Assembly (NCBI GenBank): GCA_025506515.1
Contig: CM046457.1
Coordinates: 38,078,231-38,142,230, forward strand
Origin: Flaveria trinervia
Taxonomy: Eukaryota; Streptophyta; Magnoliopsida; Asterales; Asteraceae
DNA: 64,000 nt
Direction of reading: 5' to 3'
Shown here: positions 11,537-21,878 of the stretch, one piece after another
Layout of the letters: each line of letters opens with the position of its first letter
Position numbering within the stretch: position 1 is the stretch's first letter
Translations under genes and position numbers: made by a program
The notes under the pieces: generated by a model
What the model saw: the letters and a program-made list of their open reading frames with translations, nothing else
What the model was told of the DNA's origin: nothing
The model's database searches: none

Positions 11537-11549
11537 ATCTCCCCCTTGG
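11537..11549 (-). other. Terminal polypurine tract of C
   Basis: The minus strand reads CCAAGGGGGAGAT, immediately followed by the LTR start TGTTGATAC. I did not find a matching internal PPT with a pairing partner in C. Confidence 0.75.
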
Positions 11550-11697
11550 ACCTAGTTTACATCAACGTCTGACATTCTTCATAAGCTCCTCAAATTTCTT
11601 GTACTTATCCTCTCTAGTAACTCCTACATGTATTTCAAATGCAAAACATAGTCGTATAACATTCTGGAACTAGAGGGCTTGTACAATATCTTATGCA

Positions 11698-14600
11698 TCA
11701 TAGAATAGTGGCCACTTGTATAATGTATAGACATCTTCTGCAGAAAAGTTTGTTTGCCATATTGGGTTGAATACCCTGATAGTTCCATTTTCCTTCTTTA
11801 TTTATAAATATGACCGCTTCGCCTGTTCTCCAATCATAATACCACCATTTGAAGTATGGAGTGAAGTCCCGTGGCATTTCCCGTAAGGGAATCTTGGACA
11901 TTGTGCGTGGGGGACTCCACTTCAGCACCACTTTAGGCTTTCCAGAAATGGGTTCCACTTCCAACCTATGAATGTACCTCTTCGGTTGTTGAGGTCTGAA
12001 GTTAACCCATTTGGCGTTGTATTCCTTCTTTAAGGCAGCCTCAAACCAGCCTGACATTTTTCTAGTATCAACATATAACAGATTTAAGTGTGCCAATTGG
12101 TTGAGCTCAAAACCTGGGAAGTTTTCACATCATGTGGGTATGTGAAGTACTCTATTCCCTTCTCCATCTTAACCGCATAAATGTTATGATCCTCAAAATA
12201 CGCCCATGCAATATTCTTGATAGACACCTTTAGATGTTTCTTGACCTTGTAGAGCTTGGTGTAGGCAATTTTCTTTTTAGCTGCGTGTTGGACTCGTATC
12301 TCAGTAAAACAAGCTGCCCATTCAGCCTTCTTTATATCAACATCAGCATCTGGCTTGGGCTTAGCTTTTATTCTTTTCTGTTTCTTTTTCCATCTCATCT
12401 AGTTTGTCAAATGTAGCACTTCCGAGAGTGTCACCCAAGTCGGGGATCATATTGCCCTATCGGTCAGTGTACTCTAGACAGTGTTCAGCTTTCACATCTT
12501 CAATCTCTATTTCATCTACGTCGTTTAGCTCATCATCACTCATAATATCAACCTTTGGAGCATCTTTGACGAGCTCGTCTGGATTCAATCTGAACATTTC
12601 AGTGAGTTGCTCGTCAGTCAGATCATGAATGATTTCTCCTTCTTCGGGAGTGTAGCTCACCGACCGTCTAACAATCCCTTTCAAATCAAGAATAATGGTG
12701 AATTGTGACTTGATTTGCTATATGGGAGCAACATCATATTCATCTTGCTATGATGTTTGATCTGTTTGATTTAAACATTTAACACATCAATCATTAGTAA
12801 TTAATCAAGACATTTAAACATATATAAACATAGATAATTATACATTACATCAATGTAATACTTGAATCAAGTACAAAAGTTTGATAAACACAAAACATCT
12901 AATCTGTACTTTTCTCTTTATCTGTCAGTTCTTCAACAGTAGGGGCTAAGGACGATGCTCCTTGGTCTTGTGCTCTCTTAGTCCTCCTTTCTTGACTTGA
13001 CTAGAGGCTGATATACCCGGATCACCTTCTTTATCATCAACTCCTTTCTTCTTTTCCCTCGATTCTTTGTCATCACTGTCATCTTCTTCATCAGAGTCAT
13101 CATCTTCACCATCATCATTATCATCATCATCATCATCATCGTCACCATCACCATCACCTTTCGTGATCTTCAGAGGCTCATCTTTTGATCCTTTAAGTCT
13201 GAGCATGATCTTCTTGTTCTTGGCCTCCAACACCTCAATCCACTTAACTAATTGATCATTTTGCTCCTCAAGCTAGGTAATCTGCTGTGCTTGAGCAACA
13301 TTGAGCTCCACAAGTTGACTTAGCTATGTAGCTCTTTGCTCATCAGCATCTAATAGCTTTAGCACCATCCGGTTTAGTGTGGCTAGTTGTTCCTCTACCC
13401 CAATAAAGGGTAGAGGGGGTCCGTTGGTGAAGGTAGAGTGGGTTGAGGGACCGCTTGGTGGCTGGTGGTGGTAATGGTGGATGTGGTGAATATGGGTGGT
13501 GGGATAGGAGTGGATGGTGATGGGGTGGTTGCAGTAGTAGTGGTTGGGAGTCTGGTAGTGATGGTGGGAGGTGTGGTAGTAGTGATAAGGGGTGTGGTAG
13601 TGGTGGTGGTAGCTATGGTGGATGTGGTAGGTGTGGTTGATGTGGTGGTGATCAAGGTAATCCTCTTTCGCTTGCTCTTCATCCTATGGGGCTGAGCCAT
13701 CCTCTTCTTCCTTGATCCTTTAGAGGTGGATGCTCTCCCTTGGCTGATGGGATGGTCCAAGATGTAAGATGGATCAGTATCAGCAGTAACGGCATCCCCG
13801 GACTCACCCTGGCGTCCACTAACCACCTTGAGCCCTCTCTCAGTGGCCACGACCCGGCTTCCCATCGTTCGTACTAGAGGCTCCTCATCTGATTCGTCCT
13901 CCTCATCCGGATGGAAGTATTGGTGAAATCTAGTAGTCTCAGTTCCACCCTAGATTGAGTGGGGCTTGTATCTCCACCATCACCACCATCATCATCTTCG
14001 TCGTCACCACCTGGTAAAACTATAGGCTCAGAATCTGAGTCACTGTCGTTGTGAAGCCACTTCCTCCTAGCTGGTGCCACATAATCCTCTTGGGCCAGAT
14101 GCCCAAACAAAATCCTAATAGGGGGCTTCGCCTGCTCCCCCCTGTACACCTTCATCCTGCCTAGAGTGGTGTCATCCATCACCTCTAGCATCACTGCATC
14201 ATCCTTCTCCTTGCAGTAAGGGGAGCTTCTTATCTATAATCATCTGTAAGAACCTTGGATACATGTAGAAGCTCTCCTTACCCTTGGCCTCAAGGTTCTT
14301 GATCATGTAAGTGAAAATCATGTTAGAGAAGCTGAGGGGGTGATTCAACACCAGTGCCACGTAGTCCTTCTGGATTTGGTCAGAAAGATCATCAAATCCA
14401 CCCTTCCGTGAAGCAATACACTTGAGAATGACATGTGCTAAGTACTTGAACTAGGGACACAGGTTGCTTTTGTTGAGCACACCTGCGTTGATGTCCCAAT
14501 GTACTTCATCCTCAGATGACAACCCTTATAGTGAGAGGATGTAACCTGGTTGGGTGAGCAGCATCATCACGCAGGTCTAGTACTCGTGAAAGGTCTGCTG

Positions 14601-14892
14601 ATGTCACCTCAATCTCTTGCCCACAAATGGTGGTCCAAATACAATAGGGCTCAGTAGATGTGTCAACATATGCACCCTCCCAAAAGGCCTGCTATAAAGA
14701 CTGGTAGGGTGTGCGTGGAGCAGATATGGCTCGGGAGATCCTTGATCGCCTCAGAAATGCAATACTACCCACAAACTCAGTCGCATTCCTAGTGGTGGCA
14801 TCCAAGTGAGCACAAATGTTGTGCTTGGTGTTGATGAGCCACCTATTCCATGTTTCTATAACACAAGACACATAAACATGAGATTTGTCCAT
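11698..14892 (-). pseudogene. Env-like ORF of element C
   Basis: Third ORF of unknown function after pol. The N-terminal part (14892-14240) aligns in pattern with the E copy: FKYLAHVILKCIASRKGGF, then DQIQKDYV, then FYMYPRFLQ, matching the WDQI and MYPRF signatures elsewhere. It continues with an acidic stretch (14050-13930), a Thr/Pro-rich region (13680-13460), a poly-Asp/Glu tract (13145-13070) encoded by GAT repeats, and a C-terminal part (12684-11698) with EVEPISGKPKVVLKWSP and WWYYDW. A probable 148-base intron lies at 12909-12762. Several stops look like CAG to TAG changes. No signal peptide or membrane helix is seen, so a true envelope role is not supported. The start is uncertain because the region above 14892 is motif-rich and full of stops. 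Confidence 0.7.
12762..12909 (-). other. Candidate intron in C env-like ORF
   Basis: A 148-base, very AT-rich gap in otherwise coding sequence. On the minus strand it begins GTACAGATTAG and ends TTTAAATCAAACAG, with a branch-like TTACTAAT about 35 bases before the end. The reading frame before it (ELTDKEK) and after it (DEYDVAP) agree if it is removed in phase 1, apart from two TAG codons that read as CAG decay. No RNA evidence. Confidence 0.45.
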
Positions 14893-14936
14893 AACAAAAA
14901 CTATTCATAATTTAAACTATTCTAAAATCAGTCTGG

Positions 14937-15112
14937 TTCAATCATGCGATTGAACCATACGACCGAGTTCAGTCGGGCGATTGAGCATGCGGCTGAGTTC
15001 AATCGGGCGACTGAGTTCAATCGGGCGACTCAACATGCGGCTGAGTTCATTTGGGTGAGTGAGCTCATACGCCTTGTTCATTCGACCGATTGAGTCATTC
15101 GCTCAACTATAA
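14937..15112. repeat. TCAGTCG-type motif array, inner cluster of C
   Basis: About ten copies of the C family motif and variants (TTCAATCGGGCGACTGA, TTCAGTCGGGCGATTGA, ATGCGGCTGAGTTCA) just above the readable env-like frame. In minus sense it lies downstream of the TATA box at 15470-15463, so it would be in the leader or in an intron of the env transcript. Confidence 0.7.
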
Positions 15113-15462
15113 CCCTGAATCTAGGTCAAAACTTGATGATAAACGTTTCATTTAGTCTCTTTAGATTCGTAGGGACCCTAACTGTCACTGTATGTCCTTC
15201 ATTTTAACCATTAAACACATTACATGGTCTATTTGAAAGTTTTTACAGATTTCTGATTTAGTCAAATTGGGTCTGTTAGGGTTGATTACACTGTGCATTT
15301 TGTGCGATTTTGATCACTAATTACATGTAGAAGATAAGAGTATAAGTTAGTAACACAATCTCAGTGCGAAATCAACTAAATCAAATTTCGGCAGAGTAAG
15401 TTTGTTGTCGTGTGATTTGGAGCAATTGAAGGGTGGTGAGAATGTGCGACCGAATTTAGCCC

Positions 15463-15470
15463 TATTTATA
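15463..15470 (-). promoter_or_regulatory. TATA box of a putative internal promoter (C env-like)
   Basis: Minus strand TATAAATA within CAGTATAAATAGGGC. It lies directly downstream of the 15481-15790 motif array and upstream of the env-like ORF. The solo LTR has the same arrangement: motif array, then TATAAATA at 20013-20020. Confidence 0.5.
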
Positions 15471-15480
15471 CTGATTTTAT

Positions 15481-15790
15481 CTTCAGTCGGGTGACTTGAC
15501 CTATTCGCACGCTTCATTCGGGCGACTGGGTCTCAGTCGTGCAAAAGGATCAGTCGGTCACATCCATTCGAGCAACTGGGTTTCAGTCGTGTGATTGACT
15601 TAGTCAGTCTCCTTCATTCATGCAATTGATTCATTCTGGTGATCCAATCGTATGGATTGACCCATGCTTATGGTCCAATCGTACATCTGGTCCATACGTG
15701 TGGTTCAGTCGTGCGATTGGGCTCATACGTATGATCCAATCGTGCGACTGGTCCATACTTATGGTCCAGTCGTGCGAATGGCTCATATTT
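15481..15790. repeat. TCAGTCG-type motif array upstream of C env-like ORF
   Basis: Roughly fifteen copies of a symmetric motif with arms CAGTCG and CGACTG around a two-base centre, plus relatives such as CATACGTATGGTCC. Spacing is irregular at about 15-25 bases. The same motif fills the U3 of this family's LTRs (11158-11300, 19798-20005). Confidence 0.85.
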
Positions 15791-15851
15791 ATGAGTTTCA
15801 CCTCATGCACTTTCAAACACTTAACTTGTTAGTTATTGATAACACATTATG

Positions 15852-15971
15852 ACCGTTGATCATCTCAGACATGACCTTTTTAATTTAAAAAACTGTTGAT
15901 CACCTCAGACATGATCCTTTTAACTTAAAAAACCGATTGGTCACTTCAGACGTGACCCCTTTTAAGTGAGT
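15852..15971. repeat. Three tandem copies of a 40-bp unit
   Basis: Units start at 15852, 15892 and 15932 with ACCGTTGATCATCTCAGACA, ACTGTTGATCACCTCAGACA and ACCGATTGGTCACTTCAGAC, each followed by TGACC or TGATC and a T-rich/A-rich end. The exact 40-base period suggests recent slippage or a local regulatory array. It lies between C's motif array and the unassigned island. Confidence 0.8.
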
Positions 15972-17130
15972 GTTTCATATATTGAATTCCGATGCATAGT
16001 CCGACTTTTACTACTAAATGACTTAAAATAATAAATGAAACAACTAGAAATTAAAAACAAAATTAAGACATATTTTTGTATTTTTGATTTGAGATGGATT
16101 TTAAACCTATTAAAGAAATTCTAATGGATTTTACTTTCTGGACAACACAGCTTCAATTATAGTTTATCATTTCTAGTACAATTCATTATGGAATCATACA
16201 GGTATATCATAATCACTTGGGACATTTAATAAACTATTTTGATGCTAGATTCTTGTTTTCACTGAGAGTCAATAGCAATTTTAGGAAATCATACTAGAGC
16301 ACAAGATGCACACCATGTTTTTGACTTTCAAGAATTGCAGCTCACGATGATTGTCAGTATACTTGTCCTCTTGAATCCATACATAGATTTTTGACACGCA
16401 TTGATGATGATTTAAGATTTAGTTATTTCAACAAGCATTTGTGGATCCCACGCTTATATGGAAATCAAAGTTCCTCAGGAGATTTTTAGCGGTCTACAGG
16501 TATATTTCAAGAAGAGACTATTCTAAGAGCTATCAAAGAGATGCCAAGCCTCAGGTCCGTTCCATCGCACAACAGAGAGGCGCAAACAACAATGAATTCT
16601 AGAATATTTAGGTTATGCTTATCCTCAGGTCAGTGCCACGGCACAGCAGAGAGGCACACAACCTATCTTCTTGTTCGAGCATTTATTTTCTTTTTGAAGA
16701 TATTACACCAAAAACATAAGTTATTAGCTTGATTGCGTTTTCAATTTTTCATGTGCTTTGCTCATATTTTATGCTCGTCCGCACACATTTGTGGCGTTTA
16801 TTTTGCTCTTCACCCCTTATTGGAACAACGTTGATTGTGTTAACTAGGGATAAGATGGGAACCCACAACAAGTTGAACAACTTAGTTTGAATTTTAAACC
16901 ACCAATGAGGCCTACATATCTATTGTGTTGAATCTACTGACACATCATATAATGAGCTACCAGCCTCTAAGTCTACTTTCTCTATGTTACCTTGGTAGCA
17001 TACTAGTTTACTATCATTTTTCATTTTATTTTGCTTAGACTTTTCAGAGTTAAACTTTAAATTTTGCATCTTAATCAGTTAAACTTTTTCAAGTCTGAAA
17101 TAATCAGTTCCCTGTGTATTATTATTTTCC
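15972..17130. other. Unassigned AT-rich island replacing C RNase H
   Basis: C's RT frame stops matching after SRPDIMYM (about 17135), and RNase H, expected next, is absent. This 1.15 kb shows no convincing reading frame or LTR. It contains two direct repeats of about 50 bases (16542-16592 and 16616-16664, both with CCTCAGGTC and CAGAGAGGC) whose CCTC and GAGG ends could pair as hairpins. It may be a fragment of another element or leftover after a deletion. I do not recognise it. Confidence 0.4.
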
Positions 17131-19555
17131 ATATACATGATATCAGGACGAGACATTATGAGATACATAAGGGATCCAATCATTCCTCTATACATTGTAG
17201 CATCAACCAGATCACCATTTTTGTCGGGTGCCACATCATGGTTCATGGCAAGTGGAGTTCCTGTGGTTGAAGCGTTCTCCATGTCAAACCGACTTAGGAT
17301 GTCCCCAACATAATTAGTTTGCTGCAGGAAAATTCCTTTTGGTGACTCATCCACCTATAATCCTAAGAAGAACTTCATCTCCCCTATTGCACTCATCTCA
17401 AATTCTGCTTTCATGACAGATTCAAATTCATTACATAACTCTTCATTTTTGGAGCTGAAGATTATGTCATCCACATAAATGTGTACAAGCGGTACGTCTC
17501 CATCCTTTTCTTTGATGAATAATGTATAGTCAATAACTCCTCTGCAAAAACCGTGTTTCACTAGATGAGTTGAGAATTTCTCATACCATGCTCTCGGGGC
17601 TTGATGGAGCCCGTAGAAAGCCTTATCCAGCTTGTAAACTCTATCCCGATGGTAAGGATCCTCAAATCATTTGGGTTGACTGAAATACACTTTCTCACGA
17701 ATATCCCCATGAAGGAATGCACTCTTGACATCTAGTTGATAAACTTTGAACTTCATGTAAGTTGCATAGGCTAGGAAGATATGGATTGCTTCCATTCTAG
17801 CCACATGTGCAAAAACTTCATTGTAATCGATTCCTTCGATTTGTCTAAAACCTTGAACCAAAATTCGTGCCTTGTTTCGAATTATGACCCCTTGGTCATC
17901 TTTCTTGCATTTCAAGACCCATTTAGTGCCAATGACCTTAGCACCTTTTGGTCTATCCACCAGTGTCCAAACTCCTAACTTCTTGAATTGTAGGAGTTCT
18001 TCTTGCATGGCACTCACCCATGCCTCATCATTTAAGGCTTCACTTACATATTTCGGCTCAAATTAAGACATAAAACATCGATAAACACTGTCGTGAAGAT
18101 AGCTTTTTTCCCTGATTGAGGCATAATCAACTGAGTATAGCTGATTTCTTGTTGTACTCACGATTGTACATCCGCTATGACATTTTCCAGAGGATTATAT
18201 ACATTAAGTTGAGATCCGGGAGTGGTGGGTACAACTACTTCCTGATCCAGATTTTGAGTTCCTGGTTCAGTATCTGTAGCTGTTGGAGTGCGAGGTTCCG
18301 AAGCGTCAGAGGCATCAACATCTGATGCTTGTGTACTTTCAGTAGCAGGAACCTGTTCCTCCTGATCCACCAGATTATTCTCCAAGTCTTCATCGTCAGA
18401 GGAAGAGTCACTTACCTCAAGTGCTCCCCCTGACGGACTAGAAGACTCATCTTGTGAACCTGATGTTGTCGAGTCTAGTGACGGTGTGTTAAGACATTGT
18501 ACATAATTTTGGTCGATAACTCATCATCAGGAAGGGAGATAGGGATTTTGAAGGGCTTAAAGAATCCATCATAATCGAAGAAGAATGCGGGTCCTTTTCC
18601 AGCAGGGGGTGGTGTATCTCTGAACATCAACGTTGCACCGCACTTCTACTTGACCCATTGAGTTGTTGTAAACTCTCTTATTTAGTATGTTGTATCATAG
18701 AAAAATCCCTTCTTCAGCCTTCTCACTAAACTTCCCTTACTATGTTTTCTTCAGCAGCATACATGGTGCGCCAAATGGTTCGAGGCACTCCAGATTAGGT
18801 TTACGTTGCTGGAGTAACTCATAACTTGTTCTACCATGACGTTTAACCACCAAGACTCGATTTAGGGTGTAACATGCATGGACAACTGCCTCATTCCAAA
18901 ATTGGATGGGTAGTTTCGAGTCTGCTAGCATCGTTCGTGCTGTCTCTATCAAGCTCCTGTTCTTCCATTCAGCAACTCTGTTCATTTGTGAAGTGTAGGC
19001 AGATGTGAACTGATGTACAATTCCTTTCTCTTTGCAGAATGCCTCCATCCACTGGTTCTTGAATTCTGTGCCGTTGTCTGAGCGAATCTGTCATACTTTT
19101 AGCTTGTAGAGAGATTCCAATGTGGTCACCAACAGCTTGAACGATTCAAATGTTTCTGATTTGGATTTTAGAAACATTACCTAAGAGAATCTAGAGTAGT
19201 CATCAGTGACTACATAAGAGTACAAATCACCAGTGATGCTCTTGGTGCTCACAAGACCAAACATATCCATGTGTAGAAGTTTGAGAGGCAATTCATTGGA
19301 ATTTACTTTCCTTGCCTTGTGAGACTTCTTGGTCTGTTTACCTTTCTTACACGTTACACAAAAATCCAGAAGTTGAAAATTCTTAACATTAACTCTATTT
19401 ACTAAATCATTTTGGATAAAATGATTCATCTTCCATGGATTTATGTGTCCCATTCTCCTATACCAGGAGATCGAGCCCCTCTCAGTTGCCTTTGACAAGA
19501 AGCATTGAACTTGATGATCGGTTGTGGAGGCCTTTGATAGATCCAAGACATATAA

Positions 19556-20283
19556 TGTTGATACATGTATGTCCCTAGATCATGATATGAAATGTAATAG
19601 ATCTTGTTTATCAAATTCTGGTGTAATTTGATATGATTAATGAAATGGTATTGGTTGATTGTGTTTGTAATGATTAATATTTCATTAATGAGTTGATATA
19701 AAATTTTTTAATTAGGTTAGTGATTGGTTGAATGTTTACATATAATGTTTACTAATTAATACATTCAAACTTAACACAATGAAGTTCTCATGCGAATGGT
19801 CCATGCGAATGGACCATAAGCATGAACAACTTCATACGAATGACTCAGTCGCACGACTGAACCGGGTGACTGGATTAGTCGTATGATCGACACATAAGAT
19901 TGGCTCAGTCGCATGACTGAACACTCAGTCGTGCGGATGAAACAACGGCATGGCTCAATCGCACGACTGAACCATACTAATGGTTCAGTCGCACGATTGA
20001 ATAATACCAACCTATAAATACAACCAAATTCGTGAAAAAGAGGACTCTCAATTAATTACGATTCCAGACGTACCCTAGCCGTCCAGAAGCCTCCCAATTC
20101 GTTCTCCAAGTTCACAGAACACATTAGATCGATTCCCAATCGATTTCTAACGTTAGTTTCAATTCCTGATTGATTCTTCGTGTGTTCTCACTGATTGGAT
20201 CGCCAATCAAATAGGATTCCACACTATTTGATCTGGTTTACATGCTAATTCCAGGTATTTCGTTCAAATACAAGGTCCTAACA
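19556..20283 (+). mobile_element. Solo LTR of the C family, inserted in C pol
   Basis: A 728-base LTR with 5' TGTTGATACATG and 3' CCTAACA, flanked by a perfect 5-bp target duplication TATAA (19551-19555 and 20284-20288). It carries the TCAGTCG motif array (19798-20005, with a perfect TCAGTCGCACGACTGA at 19845-19860) and TATAAATA at 20013-20020. It is the product of LTR-LTR recombination of a full element that had inserted in the opposite orientation into an older relative. The C coding sequence resumes on both sides. Confidence 0.9.
20013..20020 (+). promoter_or_regulatory. TATA box of the solo LTR
   Basis: CCTATAAATACAACC directly after the motif array, the normal LTR core promoter position. 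The downstream 260 bases would be R and U5. Confidence 0.65.
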
Positions 20284-20760
20284 TATAAATCATTATATCT
20301 TGAAGCTAACATTAAGATTTGGTCCTCCGGGATAGTGTAATTCTTTTCAATACATAGCACTTCTTGTTTTCAAAAAAACTTGAATCCTTTGTCACATATC
20401 TGGGATACTGAAAGCAAGTTATTCTGTATTTGCTAAAGATAGTTGACCTTATCAAACTTGACTTTCTGGTTTCCCACTTCTCCTTGAGCGGTGATGTATC
20501 CTCCTTTATTTCAAGCAAATGAGACATGTCCCCCTTTAATTTGTTTGGCATTTGAAAGGAGTGATAGGTTCCCGGTCATGTGCCTAGACGCCCCAGTATC
20601 AACTATCCAGGTATTTGTGATAACACTGTAACGGACACCCGACACATTCAGAGGAAATTATTAGTTAAGGTTTGGGACCAAAGCCTTAACTGGCTTGGGT
20701 GACCTAGAGGAATCACACATCATGAACTCAACCACTGTCCATTCGAGGTTGAGGGCATAT

Positions 20761-21649
20761 TGTTGGACCAAAAGAACCAATGAGCCAAGATCAGAAAACC
20801 TCTAAGTCCCACACGGTATCACAACAACTGCTGAAAGCCTCATCAGTAGTTTGACAAGTACTGAAGACTTCAACAGCTGAAGATCAAGGCTGAAGACCTT
20901 AACAGCTGAAGAACCAAAGTGCTGAAGTACAACAGCTGAAGAACACAAGTGCTGAAGCTGAAAGACCAAAGTACTGAAGTACAACAGCTGAAGAGTTCAC
21001 AAGTGCTGAAGATCAACAACTGATGTACAAAGTCTGAAGACAAAGACTGAAGACATCAGCTGATGATATCTACTGAAGTCATCAGCTGATGAAACGCCTG
21101 AAGGTCAAAGTCTGAAGATCAGTACTGAAGCCTCAGTAGTTTGTCACAACTGCTGAAGAGTACTTCTTCAGTAGTTGTGATATCAGTAGTTTTATGTTTT
21201 ATGTTTCAGTAGTTTTGTAAAACGACTGAAGAGCTTGTTCTTCAGTCGTTGTAGTTTCAGTAGTTTTATATTTTGTACTTAACCTGCTGATATGTTCTCA
21301 GTAGTTGTGAACATTTCAGTAGTTTGTTAAGATTTAGTTATTTCTGTATTGGATCTGCCAGTTGTCACTTTCCGTGATAACAGCAGTGACTGTTGCACTC
21401 TATATAAGGAGTGACAACCCATTGTAATCATGAGCGATATGAGCAATTGAATGGAATGTTTGATTGATTTGATTAGAATATTCTCCATCTATAAACATTC
21501 CTAGAAATCAGAAATTCATATTCTCTCCCTATAACCGTATGCGATCCGCTTACATATATTGTTTGCTTGCTACAATTTGTCTAATTCGTTTGTGTATTCC
21601 GCTGCTTTACATTCTGATAACATCAAACTTGTGATCACTGATCCTGTCA
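20761..21649 (+). repeat. 5' LTR of element B
   Basis: 889 bases, TGTTGGACC to CTGTCA, nearly identical to 44664-45547. The U3 holds a dense array (about 20821-21330) of the B motif in several forms: CAGCTGAAG, AACTGCTGAAG, TCAGTAGTTT and TTCAGTCGTT with AACGACTGAAG. TATATAA at 21401-21407 follows the array. Confidence 0.93.
21401..21407 (+). promoter_or_regulatory. TATA box of B 5' LTR
   Basis: CACTCTATATAAGGAG about 70 bases after the end of the motif array. The same sequence is at 45293-45299 in the 3' LTR. It is the likely start site for the genomic RNA. Confidence 0.7.
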
Positions 21650-21651
21650 AA

Positions 21652-21667
21652 TGGGTTATCAGAGAGG
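21652..21667 (+). other. Primer binding site of B
   Basis: TGGGTTATCAGAGAGG two bases after the LTR end. It resembles the initiator Met site TGGTATCAGAGC with an inserted T, so either it is mutated or an extra base has crept into the assembly. Confidence 0.6.
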
Positions 21668-21878
21668 TTAATCATCTAATAATTGATCATTGAAAACTGC
21701 TATTCAAGATCCAGTTTGATTGAATTAGCTTTTGTTTTTGCAAGAAACGGTTATAGAGATTGAATTTTCTGTATTTCTGCTCATTCATCCCTGAGATCTT
21801 ATTCTTGGTTCTCATTGAGTTTGTTGTGGTTTGTCTAAAACTTTTTAAAACTTGAACTAAACTGTTTTTGAACTGAAA

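Larger units (their letters stand above)
17079..20755 (-). pseudogene. Broken pol (PR-IN-RT) of element C
   Basis: Copia polyprotein on the minus strand. Protease with IVDTGASRHMTGN near 20605-20565. Pre-integrase HHCC domain 19546-19300 with WYRRMGHIN and CVTCKKGKQ. Integrase core with LLHMDMFG, then RSDNGTEFKNQ near 19080 and RVAEWKNRSLIE, so all three catalytic acids remain. RT 18017-17079 with IGTKWVLKCKKDD, YQLDVKSAFLHG and the catalytic YVDDIIF near 17470. The solo LTR at 19556-20283 splits the pre-integrase domain. The frame breaks at several stops and frameshifts, and RNase H is missing. The YVDD motif and the QLDVKSAFL block make the copia assignment certain. Confidence 0.85.

Noticed and set aside
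13465..13695. Plus-strand Val/Gly-rich reading frame
   Set aside because: It is the antisense shadow of the Thr/Pro-rich tract of the C env-like ORF and has no homologous signature.
18415..18440. PPT of an additional element within C integrase (GTCAGGGGGAGCAC on the minus strand)
   Set aside because: It lies inside integrase coding, with no LTR start beside it. G-rich runs in this region are common in copia integrase tails.
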